This document shows positions 36,150 to 48,852 of a DNA stretch of 64,000 bases, piece after piece. The stretch spans positions 122,511,501-122,575,500 of the forward strand of contig NC_090989.1 in NCBI RefSeq assembly GCF_041146395.1, given 5' to 3'. The notes under the pieces were generated by a model. It ran no database searches, was not told where the DNA came from, and saw only the letters and a list, made by a program, of their open reading frames with translations. How positions within the stretch are numbered: position 1 is the stretch's first letter; each line of letters begins with the position of its first letter. The position numbers and the translations under genes are program-made. The DNA is from Eulemur rufifrons. Lineage: Eukaryota; Chordata; Mammalia; Primates; Lemuridae.

Positions 36150-36580
36150 AATAATTTTATGAGTTTTGGTGGCTATATACACTCTTGAAACTACCACAAT
36201 CAACATAAAGAACTTTTCCATCACTCCCAAGAGGTTCCTCATGTACCTTTGCAGCCTCTCCTACCCCTAGGCTCCAGGCAACTTCTGATCTGCTTTCTAT
36301 CTCTATAGATTAGTATGCATTTTATTTTTAGGTGAATGAAATCATATAGCATGTGCTCTTTTTGTGTGGCTTCTTTTGCTCACGATAACGTCTATGAAAT
36401 ATACCCAGGTTGTGGCATGTACCCAGTACTTCATTCCTTTTTGTTGCAGACTGCTATTCCATTGCATGGATGTACTCCAGTTTGTTACCCATTCACCTGA
36501 TTATGGACTCTTGGGTAGTTTCCAGTCTTGGGCTATTAAGAATAATGTTGCTGTGAGCCTTCTTATATAGTGTTTATGTG
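36150..36580 (-). mobile_element. L1M 3' fragment
   Basis: CTACCACAATCAACATAAAG, CCAGGCAACTTCTGATCTGC, TGGCTTCTTTTGCTCACGAT and GTTTCCAGTCTTGGGCTATT are in antisense L1M order. Confidence 0.75.
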
Positions 36581-36907
36581 GACATAAAGTAATATGCTTT
36601 TAAGATGCTAATATTAGTGTATATATAGTTTAAATCCTAATGCACATATGTAGTACTGTTGATTCGGAGGGGATATTTTATAAAAATCAAGTACTATTAT
36701 TTCCATGGCTCTTTATCCACCTATTATCTGAGTCTCCAAACAAAGCAACTTTCAGGTTTTGCATGCACAGCTAGCTCTACTAGCTGCCATTTACATCATG
36801 ATGCATCATCTGCTTTACTGCATGTGGCTATGGGAGTCCTCAGCTAGTTCTCTTTCAATGAGGCCAGAATATTCTCCCTTGCCTGTCTGCCCCTGACATT
36901 AATAACA
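36581..36907. other. Unassigned stretch
   Basis: A short single-copy gap between an L1M and an Alu. Nothing is recognised. Confidence 0.5.
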
Positions 36908-36923
36908 ATGGGTTAACCTTTCT

Positions 36924-37268
36924 TTTTGGGGGAGGGTGGGAGGGAGGGGAGACAGAGTCTCACTCTTGCCTAGACCTAGAGTGCCATGGCATCAGCCTAG
37001 CTTACAGCAACCTCAAACTCCTGGACTCAAGCGATTCTCCTGCCTAAGCTCCCCCCCCCCCCCACTGGTAGCTGGGACTACAGGCATGTGCCACCATGCC
37101 TGGCTAATTTTTTCTATTTTTAGTTGTTTGGCTAATTTCTTTCTATTTTTAGTAGCTATGGGGGTCTCACTCTTGCTCAGGCTGGTCTCGAACCCTGAGC
37201 TCAAGTGATCCTCCTGCCTCGGCCTCCCAGAGTGCTAGGATTACAGGCGTAAGCCACCACTCCCAGCC
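36924..37268 (-). mobile_element. Alu dimer (lemur type), antisense
   Basis: GAGTGCCATGGCATCAGCCTAG and the left monomer ending GTAAGCCACCACTCCCAGCC. Perfect 16-bp target-site duplication ATGGGTTAACCTTTCT at 36,908-36,923 and 37,270-37,285. The expected poly(T) has decayed to TTTTTGGGGGAGGGTGGGAGGG, and a C11 run is inside. Confidence 0.95.
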
Positions 37269-37324
37269 GATGGGTTAACCTTTCTAGAAGTCATTCCAAT
37301 CATTATTCTGTCTTAAGAATGCTC

Positions 37325-37496
37325 AGTAGACCATATGATGCGGCAATCCCATTACCAATATACATCCGAAGGAAATGAAATCGGTATGCTGAAGAGACAT
37401 CTAAATTCCCAAGTTCTTAGTAGCATTATTTACAATAGCTAAAGTATTGAATCAACCTGAGTGTTCATCAACAGATGAATGGATAAAGAAATTGTG

Positions 37497-37532
<36 letters not shown>

Positions 37533-37768
37533 CGGGGGGATATATATATATATACACACACACATATATATAAAAACACAATGGGATACTATTCAGCCTT
37601 TAAAAATAAGGACATTTTGTCACTTGCAAAAACATGGATAAACCTGAAGGACATTATCTTAAGTGAAATAAGCCAGGCATAAAAAGACAAATACCACATG
37701 ATCTCATTTATATGAAGAATCTAAAAAAGGTGAACTCATAGAAACAGAGAGTAGAATGGTGGCTATCA
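37325..37768 (+). mobile_element. L1 ORF2 end plus 3' UTR (older L1)
   Basis: GCGGCAATCCCATTACCAAT, GATGAATGGATAAAGAAATTG, GGGATACTATTCAGCCTTTA and ATACCACATGATCTCATTTA form the classic sense end of ORF2. A TG/TA/CA microsatellite at 37,498-37,575 has grown inside. Confidence 0.85.
37498..37575. repeat. (TG)n-GC-rich-(TA)n(CA)n microsatellite
   Basis: About 32 bases of TG, a short GGCGGGGGGA, then TA and CA runs. Partly self-complementary. Confidence 0.95.
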
Positions 37769-38795
37769 TTCACTTAGAAGAATGGACTCCAGCTCTATCC
37801 AGAATACAAGAGGTGCTAGATCACCATTGTTTTTTTGTGGCTGAGTAGAACTCTATGGTATACACATACCTTATTTTATTAATCCACTCATGTATTGATG
37901 GGCACCTGGGTTGTTTCTACATCTTTGCAATTGTGAATTGTGCTGCTATAAACATTCTAGTGCAGATGTCTTTTTTATAGAATGTCTTTTTTTTCCTTTG
38001 GGTAAATACCCAGTAGTGGGATTGCTGGATCAAATGGTAGTTCTACTTTTAATTCTTTGAGGTATCTCCATACTGCTTTCCATAGAGGTTGTACTAGTTT
38101 GCAGTCCCACCAGCAGCGTATGAGTGGTCCTATCTCTCTGCATCCACACAAATATTTGTTGTTTTGGGACTTTTTGATAAAAGCTAATCTCATTGTAGTT
38201 TTGATATCTCATTGTGGTTTTGATTTACATTTCCCTGATGGTTAGAGATGTTGAGCATTTTTCATGTTTGTTGGCCTTTAGTCTATCTTTTGAACAGTTT
38301 CTGTTCATGTCCTTTGTCCACATTTTAATGTGGTTGTTTGATTTTTTTTGTTGTGTTGTTGTTGTTGTTGTTGTTGTTGATTTACCTGAGTTCTGTATAG
38401 ATTCTAGTTATCAGCTCTTTATCAGATGTATAGCATGCAAATATTTTCTCCCGTTCTATAGGTTGTCTATTTGCTCTAATGATAGTATCCTTGGCTGTGC
38501 AGATGATTTTTAATTTGATCAAGTCCCTTTATTTCTTGTTGTTGCTGTGATTGCTTTGAGAGGGTATCTTTCATAAATTTTTTTCCAGGGCTAATGTCTA
38601 TAAGAGTTTTTTTTTTTTTTTTTTTTTTTTTTCCAACATTCTCTTCTAGAATTCTTATGGTTTCATGCCATAGGTTTAAGTGTGTTATCCACCGTGAGTT
38701 GATTTTTGTGAGAGGTGAGAGGTGTGGATCCTGTTTCAGTCTTCTTACTGCCACATTTATTTTATTAATACATAAATATAAAATGACTGCTGGAG
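37769..38795 (-). mobile_element. L1 ORF2 end, antisense, convergent with the preceding L1
   Basis: GTGGCTGAGTAGAACTCTATGG, GTAAATACCCAGTAGTGGGA, GGTTGTACTAGTTTGCAGTC, TGGCCTTTAGTCTATCTTTTG and TATCAGCTCTTTATCAGATG are antisense L1 ORF2. The minus-strand peptide QPLWKAVWRYLKELKVELPF-type is the ORF2p C-terminus. A (TTG)n run lies at 38,345-38,380 and a T21 run near 38,611-38,632. Confidence 0.85.
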
Positions 38796-38796
38796 T

Positions 38797-39175
38797 TCAT
38801 TTAGTGCTGCTATAAGAGAATACCATAGACTGGGTAATCTATAATAAACAGAAACGTATTGGCTCATAGTTCTGGAGGCTGAGAGGTTCAATATCAAGGC
38901 ACTGGCAGACTTGGTGATTCTGATTCCAAGACAGTGCCTCAAACGTCACATCCTTCAGAGGGAAGCAATACTTTGCCTTCAACATAGTGGAAGGTGGAAG
39001 GTCAGAGAGGCAAAAGGGGGCTGAACTTGTCCTTTCATAATGTCATTAATCCCACTCATGAGGATGAAGTGCTCATGGCCTAATCATCTCTTAAAGGTCC
39101 TATTAATATTATTACAATAGCAACTAAGTTCCAACATGATTTTTGGGAGGGACAAATATTCAAACTGTAACAATG
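38797..39175 (-). mobile_element. MLT1/MST-type MaLR LTR, antisense
   Basis: AGTGCTGCTATAAGAGAATACC, ACTGGGTAATCTATAATAAAC, AGTTCTGGAGGCTGAGAGGT, TAATCCCACTCATGAGGATG and AACTAAGTTCCAACATGATT are in antisense LTR order. Confidence 0.75.
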
Positions 39176-40249
39176 AAAAACTGGCAAAATACACTATGTC
39201 CATGTATGCCCCATGTGTGCCTTAATACTGTATAATTGTCACAACAGTCACCAATCAGACCATCTTTACCATCAATTTGAGTAAGCAAATGTTTACTTCT
39301 TTTATGTGAGATCTCTTTAATAACCAGTGCTTAGGTATGCTGAACCAAAATTTAGCCACAAGCAAAACTCTGGTTCCTAATTTTGGATTATTGGAGCCTG
39401 TCCTTGGATGAAAGACTAAAATGACAATCATTATAAGAATTTTGTAGCAGCAAAAGCCAGTAATGATTAAATCTCTGGAGACCTTTGATGGGCCTGGATC
39501 AAACACAGATGTATCCCATATTCAGAAAGGCCAGTAAGGGGGAAGGAGATGCTGATACCAACAACTCATTTTAGCAGAGTGTACCAGGCTGAAGAGACTG
39601 AGGAGGCTATTTTTAAAAGCCCTTCTTTTTCTGCCTGATTTATAAGGCAGACACTAAAAATATTAATAAGTAGAAACGGTGCTGATCCATGAACATGATG
39701 AGCTTTCAAGTTCTGGAGCCACAAGGTGACAGACTGCAGTGAAGATGCTTACATCCTTATAATATCCTGGAGGGATCCAACTTTAAAGAAGAAAACATTG
39801 GTATTTTAAATCTCAGTTTGGCATTTAACTGTGTTAAGTCATTCTGTTGCATTGGCATCACTTAGCCTAAAAAAAAAAAAAAAAAACCCAGATTGTACTA
39901 CACATCATAGAAGCTTTAATATAGATGCTTTAAACCCAAGGGAAATTATGTCCTATGCAAATTATTTCCCTGACATGGGCTTTCTTCTGGGTCTTCTAAT
40001 AGTAACTTGCATATAGCTATATTGAAACAGGTCGAAGGTTGATTTTAAAAAAAAAAAAAAAAAAAAGATGACTGTATTATCAGAGTGAAGGAAATAGATA
40101 TAATGTCTAAAGTAGTGCATCACTGGGGGAAATTTAATTAAGGAAAACAAGAGTTGGCAAACAGAGTTCCTAAACCAATTTACCAAGATATTCTTGCCAG
40201 GAAAACCAGGTGCAGTCCTTAACTACATGACTTGGGTACACCACTATAA
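39176..40249. other. Unassigned stretch
   Basis: Single-copy sequence with two A runs (39,869-39,886 and 40,047-40,065). No SINE body is recognised next to them. Confidence 0.45.
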
Positions 40250-40910
40250 TAATTAAAAATAGAAAAACCTAAGCATGGTATAACTACTTTGGAAAGAGTT
40301 TAGCAGTGCTTGATAAAGCTGAAGATATACATACCTCGATGACCCAGCTATTCCAGTCTTAGGTATATACCCTACAGAAACACACGCTCATGTGCACCAA
40401 AAGGCTTGTATTAAGAGTGTTCACAGCAGCATTCCTTGTAATAGCCTATAACTGGAAACAACCCAAAGTCCATTAACAGGAAAATGGATAAACAAACTGT
40501 GGTATAGTCTCACAACAGAATACCACACAACAATGAAGATTTACAAACTGCAGTAACATGGATGAATCTTAACAACATAATATTGAGTGAAAATGTTAAA
40601 TCCAACACACCAGAGTACACACTGCACAATTCTAAATGAGCATGAATTGAACTATGTTGTCTAGTAATGCATACTTGGGTAGTAAAACTAGGAAGCAAAG
40701 CAAGGATGTGAATGGCATAACAGAATGGTGAATATCTCCAGGGAAAGAAGGGCTTATCATAAGGAAGGGCACACAAGAGGCTTCTCTTGCTTGAGCTGGA
40801 TGGAGTAACGTAAATTCATTTCCCTATAATTTGTTAAGTTGTATATCGATGCGTTATGCACATTTTAGTATGCTTGTCACATAACGTTTTTTAAAAAAAA
40901 AAAAAGGGAA
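40250..40910 (+). mobile_element. L1M ORF2 end and 3' UTR
   Basis: ACTACTTTGGAAAGAGTTTAG, GACCCAGCTATTCCAGTCTT, TTCACAGCAGCATTCCTTGT, AACTGGAAACAACCCAAAGT and AACATGGATGAATCTTAACA, then an A run at 40,891-40,906. Confidence 0.85.
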
Positions 40911-41614
40911 TAATATATTTTTGGTTTCTTGACAAGATAATTTGTGCCCTGCATGTTGTCAAGGCAATTTAACAATAAATCCATAATCATATATCTATGG
41001 GAATGTTTTTACAGTTGAAACATCGCCCACTTTTAAAATTACCCTCGAAAATATCTGTTTATTCCTGTTCTCTAAACAAAGTGACTTCTGTCAAACAAAA
41101 GTTAATAGATAAGAATTAGAACATAAAAATCTTGTTTAAAAGAAAAAACAGAAAGAAAAAAGAAAACTATTACTGTCCTTGATCCAAAAGAAGAGAAATA
41201 GAAATGATTTCTGGAAGCCATCACTTGAAAGCTTTCCAAGGATTTACATTTCTAGACTATAACAGGCATCCATCTGTGAGACCATGAACTCTTGCAGGTG
41301 CCCTTTTCCTTTTAGTTGATAATTCATCTCAAATCATTCCCTCCATTACTATCTGAGCTCCCTTTGATGGACACCAAGCATGAAGAGCACATGGGTCATT
41401 GCTCTAACCACAGGCCTGAGAGAGGAACATTCCGAGTCTGGGACTCTCCAGGGCTGCCATCAGTAAGATACCCACGGGCAGCATTGATTCCATGTTTTCT
41501 TTTCCCCATTATTAAATTGGGGTCATAATCTTTCCTAGTCTACTGTGCTGCCTCAGCATATGGATTCATTTTTCAAGGCCAAAAAAAGTTTATTTCAATT
41601 AAAAATGTCTACTT
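40911..41614. other. Unassigned stretch
   Basis: Single-copy sequence. A 70-codon frame at 41,316-41,528 has no recognisable feature. Confidence 0.45.
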
Positions 41615-41811
41615 TTATGGGTAGATTTTAACACATTCATGAGAGAGTGTTTTAGTTTTCAGTTTGTATGTTTTTGGCATTTTAAAGGATTTTCGTTCTC
41701 GTGTTCAGTTTAAAAAATGACTTCACTGGCTCCCTCCTTTCTCCTTATGGGTAGATTTCAACACTTCCATGAAATAGTTTTGCTTTGCAGCTTCTGGGTT
41801 TTTTGTGTGGT

Positions 41812-41842
<31 letters not shown>

Positions 41843-41970
41843 TTTGTTTTTTGGTGTTTTTTTTGTTTGTTTGTTTGTTTGTTTGTTTTGGCATTTTCAA
41901 GGATTTTTATTCCTTTATGCATTATTGAAGTGACTTCACTATCTCTCTCCCTCTTTTTTTCTACATGCCC
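41615..41970. repeat. Diverged local tandem duplication
   Basis: Copy A (about 41,615-41,744) and copy B (about 41,745-41,970) both open TTATGGGTAGATTT, share GGCATTTT.AAGGATTTT and close near GACTTCACT.. CTC. Copy B is longer because a (TG)n(TTTG)n run at 41,817-41,890 sits inside. Confidence 0.75.
41817..41890. repeat. (TG)n and (TTTG)n microsatellite
   Basis: A TG run of about 26 bases followed by TTTG units. Confidence 0.95.
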
Positions 41971-41991
41971 TGGAATCTGGAATTATATTTG

Positions 41992-42068
41992 GTGAGGGAG
42001 AGAGAGAGAGCAAGACGGAGAGAGAGCAAGAGAGGGAGTGAGCAAGAGGAAAGGAGATAGAAAGAGCA
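41992..42068. repeat. Purine-rich (GA)n tract
   Basis: GAGAGAGAG units with AAGA and GGAG variants, almost pure purine on the plus strand for about 75 bp. A possible H-DNA former. Confidence 0.9.
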
Positions 42069-45000
42069 CAGAGATGTATGGTTTTATAGATGGATGTACT
42101 TTCAACTTGAAAGTTTTGGCATAAGACATTATGAGGCCAGAAAAAGATGTCACTTTACAACTTAAAATGAGATTTTTGACTCTGAACTTTTTTCTGGTGC
42201 TATTTATTTATGCATCAAATAGAAACAGAAACACTTCTACTCCATGTCTTTTAAGATGAAAATAGTAATGTCAAGCTGTGAGAGATCCAAAGGAAATAAA
42301 ACTTAGTTACCCAAAATGGATTCAGAGAAATTACAAAAAAAAAACCCTAATACTTTAATATAGAGAGTTAAGATATTTGATCTATAAAAAAAGCTCATGG
42401 ATCAAAAACAAACAGGCCTAGATTTTCCCTTCTATCCACAACCATTCTTGAGTCATAAACTCTTTGAGGATCTAGAGAAAGTGATCAACGGTACCTCATC
42501 CCAGAAAAATGTACATAGGCAAAAAATTTTACTTACACTGTTGCAGGATTCACAGATATGCTAAAGCCCATCTGCCTATGGCAACCCTTAGGCTAAAGAT
42601 CTGAAGCTTTAGAATAAAGCCTGAGGTACTTCCAGCTGACGAGATGCAGAGATCATGAGGCATTCCTTTTCCCTCCTGCGCACATGGGACAGGTATTTTA
42701 TTAAGACAGCAGTAAGAAGGAAAAGCAGCCACTGTTTTTTCAGCTGTATTTTCCACTTGTGTGAGCTGGGTTCTTCTTATTGCAAGGAACAGTCTTACTT
42801 GGTATTGTTTAAGACGTGTTCATCATGAAAATACCTGGGGAAATTTAGCAAAATAAGAATCTCAACTCTGTGGCCAGGCTCACTCAAGAAAAGTACACAG
42901 CCAAGCCTCAAGACAACATGGGGACTCATGGATTGGGGCCCTAGAGGTCAGAGGGGCTCCAAACATGAGTTCCTGTATTTTTATCTTAGTACTCGACCTA
43001 CATGTGTGACTCTGTTACTCTCTCGACCTCCATTTTGTTCTGTGAGTCCATTCTTATCAACTCACTGACTCTCTGAAGCATAGTCCAGTTCTCTAGATAT
43101 GATTGATTCAGGTCATCACTATCCCCTGTAGATAGACTCTTTTCACTGAGCTAATTGGCTTTGACTACCTTTGACTTGGAAGAAGTGTCTCAGAAGGGGC
43201 TATGAATGGCCAGCCTTCTGAACTTTGGCCTGTCCACCATTTACCCAATGATCTCACAACACTATATAAAAATAACTCCAAGTATATACCTGTGAAGCTA
43301 GGACTTTGTGGCAGTTATAGACAAAATGAAAATAAAATTCTGTTGCACCGTGGGCCACTATGCAACACTAATGAGTCAGCAAGTTTGAGACTGGAATTCA
43401 TCATATGAAGAGAATATTCTGACTGTGGACTCCTGTGGACATGAGTGTTCTACAGAATAGACCTTTTACTGAAAAGAACTAAACTATGTTAAACAAGCTT
43501 TATTGAAAAATGTTAAAATCTTACTCTAATGTCAAAAAACATTCACATTGGTTATTTTTCCCCCAGTGGTCCACTTATTTTTAACCAATAACATGTTACC
43601 ACTGTTTTCCTTAAAGTCAAATGTTATTCATTGAATTATACTGATTAAAGCAAAACAATATTAAATGTACAGGGAAGTTCAATTAGATTTTTTTTCCAAG
43701 TAATATGTTTACAGAAAAATTTTAAAAAGTTCTTTTGGAAAGAGAAAATTGTACCTTAAATGTCCATGAGAAATGCAAAGGGTTCAATTTCAACTCCTAA
43801 TGATTTTGTCCAGTATTTCCCAGAGTGTGTGGTGGAACAAAATATTATGAGATTGTCGGAGAAAAGAGTTTTGTGGTCCAACAAGTGGAGAAACGCCACA
43901 CATTTAGTCCTTATTCTGGGGTTTTATGACACTCACCAGCATATTGAAGATACTGAGAAGCCCTGTGATGAAGCCCTTTTAACTGTATTTAACCTACTAT
44001 TTCTCATTTCCCAAATGTATTTGACCATAACTCTCCTCCCATTTTTTCTAAATGTCTATCAGTTGCCCACAGAAATAGTGTTCTGTGTAACAAACTTTGG
44101 GAAGTACCAATTTAGGCCAAATTGCATTTAACCCATCACTGGAAAATCCCTAACTTTAATTTAAAAAAAGTTCTATGTTGAAGGAGTATGTACAAAATGA
44201 ACTAAGTTTCATTAGATGTACATTAAAAGACTTTAAAGATAAACAACAATGTAGCCACTGCTATTACCTCTACATGGTGGGTTAAGGAAGTTTTTCTTTT
44301 CATCCTTTTCTTTTTTCTTCTATCTCTTTTTAAAAGTAAAAGTCTTTTCCATGAACATTTGCTGCTTTTGTAATGATAATAAATATTTTTTAAAAGGAAA
44401 AATGCTTGCTGGACTTTTGGGGGAAAATACCATTTAAACTATTTTTGCCTTTGGGTAGAGGTGGAAATGAGTTCAGGGGATGAAATGTTTCTCTGCCTTT
44501 CCTATCCTCAACCCTCTTAAGCCTGTACTTTGGCAAGTGAGGTGTAGGTGGGAAAATGATGAGATAGTGAAGAGTTGTTGATGCAAGTATTTCTGAGTTT
44601 TTACAACTATTCCATTGGAAGGAATGGACATTATGGCTAACAAAAGACTCATATTGTTACGAGATGAATGAATGGTATGTACAATGTGATTACCCCAAGA
44701 TCCTTACAAAAGGGTCAAAATACCTCCCTGGTGTCCAGGAAGGGATTTGATAGAAGAAATTAGAGCTGCCTGAGGAAGATGGCAAACGAGGGCTAACAAA
44801 GTTTCAAAGAGTATCTTCAAACTTGTTTGGGTCACTGATTTTGACTGAAAGTTATGCAGCGAGTTTACCCCAAATGTTCCTGCTACAAGTAAAATGGCTC
44901 AAGCTAAACATAATAAGCTGAACTGGACTGAAGTTGTCACAAAGCTACACTTTTACAACAGTAAAGTGTAGCAGTAAAGCCAGCCCTCGCCACCATCCCT

Positions 45001-45204
45001 GCTCTTTCCCAAGCCACAGATTCTCTGGCCTCATGCCATGCTGAGGCCAGTCCTTCCTTTGTAGTGCCCTAAGTTCTAGAACCCAGCCTGCTGGCTATTT
45101 TTGTATAGCCCAAGAGGAAAGACTGGTTTTTATACTTTTAAAAAGTTGGAAAACAATCAAAAGAAGAATATTTCATGACACATGAAAATTATATAGAATT
45201 CAAT
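42069..45204. other. Unassigned stretch
   Basis: At 43,812-43,870 and 44,080-44,112 the paired CAGTATTTCCCAGAGTGTG and ACAAACTTTGGGAAGTAC look like the inverted ends of an old hAT element (about 300 bp). The 123-codon frame at 43,760-44,131 spans it and is not a gene. Nothing else is recognised. Confidence 0.4.
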
Positions 45205-45305
45205 TCCAGTGTCCCTCAAGTTTTACTGGAACACAGCCATGATTGTTTTTTTAACCTATTGTCTACGGCTGCTTTCACGCTACAACAGCAGAGTTGAGTA
45301 GATGC
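45205..45305. mobile_element. hAT-Charlie fragment
   Basis: TTTTACTGGAACACAGCCATG, CTATTGTCTACGGCTGCTTTC, ACGCTACAACAGCAGAGTTG and AGTAGATGCAACAGTGA match a well-known Charlie-derived segment. Confidence 0.7.
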
Positions 45306-45491
45306 AACAGTGATCAAGCAAGATTAACTTTATTGAACCTTACCGAATTCTGTGAGATGCCCCTGAAGACAGAGTCCTATGTCAAAAAAGTATGGGGATT
45401 ATTTATGCTATATGTCCCACCTAGAGATAGCTAATGCATATTAGTTTATCAAACCTCTGAATAATTCTGTTTAAAAAAAAGAAGGGTTAAA

Positions 45492-45600
45492 CCCAGTGTT
45501 TCCCAACCACATGTGAGGATGGATCCAGTTTCTTCATATAACACCCATGAATGTACCTATAAACACCCCTTGAACACCCTTTGGGAAACACTGCTTTGGG
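45492..45600. mobile_element. Short hAT-like element with inverted ends
   Basis: CCAGTGTTTCCCAACCACAT and CCCTTTGGGAAACACTGCT are inverted ends about 105 bp apart, with no coding capacity. Confidence 0.5.
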
Positions 45601-48290
45601 TCGATTCTCTTTTCCCTGTTGGAAGATATTTGTCCTGTGTTCCATTCCTTCAGGTCCACACCTGAAAGCTAACACCTTGGAAATGAGAGAAGGATCTTAT
45701 CTCACAATCTGAACTATATTTGCCAGTTTACATATTGATATGTAGTTCTTATGGATGAGTCTTCCTCAAATATGTCATGGAGATAATGCCAGTCCCCTCA
45801 CGTATCACTTGGCAGTGTTGTGAGGGCAAGTGAGATAATGCTAGGTTTCTAATTATTGGAACATACTATCTGAATAAAAAAACATTATTATCATCTCAAA
45901 CAGGGAGATCAACAACAATCTATTAGAGTCTCTTCAACTTCAATTTGCCTCATTCAATTATTTCTGTAGATTACTGCCAAACTAATTTCCTACCTTTTAA
46001 AAATTGTCAATCCTTTACTCAATTACTCATAATTGCTCCTTATTGCTTAATGCAGTGTTTAAAATTGAGTTCTACAGAGCCATAGGGTTCCATGGAGGTG
46101 ATGTGGGTCCCCTAAAGGTGAGGGGTAGACCTAGACCATAGGCCTTCACTCTTTACTTGTCTTACACGTAGGAATTTCCAAATGACATTCCATTTATAAA
46201 AGGATTCACCTGCTAAGGATATGTTAGAAAAACTAGGATGGCTAAGCTTATCTCTTCAGTGTGATTTTTCAAATTTCCAGACCAAATTTTATTTCCCGTA
46301 TCTTTGTAATAGTTATCTTCCTTTCCAGCTGGATACTGATAAGATTGGCTTCCCGGTAGGATTGATCAGTGCTGCATCCATGCACTATGCTGGGAATGTC
46401 AAGCAAGGAGAAGCAACAGAGAGTGGGGGAAATGTGCAGGGCACACAGAGGCAGAAACATAGCCCAAGATGAGGTTAGCAATCACAACTGTATCCCAAAG
46501 AGATACATTGCTCCATTCCTCATCCAGATACAGGTCAGCTTGCAAGGAGAAGCTGATAGGGGTGGGTGGGTCTGTGTGTGTATGGGATAGCAGAAGAGGA
46601 GCATGGCATTCGAAAGAGATGTGGTAAGGCAGATCCTAAATTCTGGTGCAATATAGGCCATTAACCAATACCATGGTAAATGAGTTAACACATGAAAATC
46701 ACTTACAAAAGTGCCTTGGACTTAGTGCTATATGTGTTAAGTATTATTAGTAGTAGTCCTATTGTTATTGTTGTTACTGTTGCTATTGTTATTATCATTC
46801 AACATAGGACATGGACAAAGTAGGGTTATAGCCCTACAAAACGAGTTAGCTGAAATAAGACAAGATGCTGGGCCTATTTTAGTAGATGCCTCATCTTTTT
46901 ATTTTATCTCTGTGCTCTGTTTAGTTCTTTCAAACTACTTCCCATAATTTGTAATTATATATTATTTGGTTTTTTTTAATCTGTTCATGATTTATTGTCT
47001 GTTTCCTCCATTTGATTTTTAAGCTCTATGGAACTAAGGACTAGGTCTATTTTATTCATAATCCTATGTGCAGTATCTAGTACAGTGCCTGGCCCAGTGG
47101 GCACCTAATACAGAATGATGACTAACAGACTGAATGAATGAATGCTAATTGAGTATAGAGCAGGCTTCCTCCAAGGGCCACAACCTTGGTGGGAGATATT
47201 GGAAAAAATCTTTGACGCCCAAATGTCCCAGGTAAAAGGGAGCCAGAATGGCACACTGAATTCCCTGGGTGCTTCAATCGTAGAATGTGGAGCAGGAAGT
47301 TATGTAGCCCAATGACAGGTGGGGCAATGAGAGGTGGTACTAGTACTCTGGACATCTAGCTCAGGCAGTCTGGGGGGGTTCCTGGGAAAGGGTGGCAGAA
47401 GCCTGCAGGTGTCTGGGGTTTCCTTGCCAACCGATGGGATAGGGCTAGGAGAGAGGATCAAACTGACCAGTTTTCTCAAGATCTCCATATAATCCCTTAA
47501 ATCCTCTTCTTAACATGTCCTTCTGCCTCTTCAACACCCAGCTCAAGCAGTACAATCTTTGCGTGTAGCCTATTCCAAACTCAAGTGCCTTCATAGATCA
47601 ATTTTGAGGCACAGATAGACTTTAGTTTTATGTGTGTGTACATATATATGTGTGTATGTATATATGTGTGTATATGTGTGTGTGATATTTAGGAATGCTA
47701 ACTAGATCCTTCATGTGATCTGGGTTCTTAATTGATAAATAAAAGCAAGGAGCCAACTGAGGCATTAATATTTGCCTTATCACTCAAAAGGTTGGATTAA
47801 AGAACATGGCAAGTTCTCCCACCCTCTTCCCAATCTAGGAATCCACAGCACCCTAACTTACCTGCCCAAATATTGGTGGAGAACTTGGAAGATGGTGAGC
47901 CTGCCGACCCAGGCTCTAATCCTCTTCCCACTTGATGACAAAAAGCACAAGCTCCAATTAACCATTGCATGATTTTTGCCTCAGGCTTTCTTTCAAGTGA
48001 GAAAAACTCGGCCCTGTCTGAAGTGCAGTGGCCCTGGCAAGGAGCCATACTTTGTTCCTTGGGAGGAAAGGATGAGGCAGTGTAGAGTGAGAGATAGTGA
48101 GAGATCAGAAGTAATCCTTTAATACTTCCTCCTTCCAATGGTCAGCATGGATATTCCTTCATGAATATAAGAGGAAAGGGAACCAAAGGTTATTCTCCAG
48201 CATGTGCATCTCACACACGCATACACACACTCACACACACACACACGCACACATATGTGTCCTGATACACCTCTGGGTTAGCCACTGTTT
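45601..48290. other. Unassigned stretch with MIR and L2 scraps
   Basis: MIR-like at 45,775-45,885; L2 tail at 46,995-47,148 (AGTACAGTGCCTGGCCCAGT, GAATGAATGAATG). A TTA/TTG-rich tract lies at 46,741-46,800, a TG/TA tract at 47,628-47,682 and a CA tract at 48,211-48,260. No gene is seen. Confidence 0.45.
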
Positions 48291-48299
48291 TTCAACATC

Positions 48300-48852
48300 T
48301 GTGGCAGACTGTATTTTCCAAAATGGCTGCAACATTATCTCCCATCCCAGGTGCTCATTTAGAACTTGGCATTCCTTCATGAAGATACGGGCTCTGTCTC
48401 CTCTTTTAATCTGAGTAGGCCTTTGATTACTTCAACCAATAACGTATGGCAGAAATGACATTCTCACTTCCAAGGTAAGATCATAAAAATGTCATACACT
48501 TCTATCTTGTTCTTTTTGGACATTCTGTCTTGGAAACCCAAGAGCAAAGCCTATACAGCTTGTGGAGAGGCCATATGGGAAGGAACTGAGTTCCTGGACC
48601 AACAGTCCTAGCTGAATTCCCACCTGACACACAGCATCATCTTGCCTGTCATGTGAGTGGGTCATCTTGAAATTATGTCATCCAGCCTCCCATCCATCAG
48701 GCTGCCCCAATCGATGCTGTAGAGATGAGGCAGTCCTTCTAAGCTTCTGCTCAAAGTTCAGATTTGTGAGCAAAATAAATGACTGTTATTGTTTTAACTC
48801 ATTACGTTTTGGGGGTGGTTTGTTACACAGCTAATTGATAACTAATACACTA
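48300..48852 (+). mobile_element. MLT1-type MaLR LTR
   Basis: ACTGTATTTTCCAAAATGGC, TTCACTTCCAAGGTAAGATCAT-type block, GTGGAGAGGCCATATGGGAA, GCAAAATAAATGACTGTTAT (poly(A) signal region), TTGGGGGTGGTTTGTTACAC and TAATTGATAACTAATACAC are in LTR order. Confidence 0.75.

Noticed and set aside
37768..37769. Twin-priming origin for the L1 pair at 37.3-38.8 kb
   Set aside because: Twin priming leaves the inverted piece at the 5' side with the 3' end outward; here the sense 3' end faces the antisense copy.
43760..44131. 123-codon plus-strand frame
   Set aside because: It spans a probable old hAT element and has no recognisable motif.
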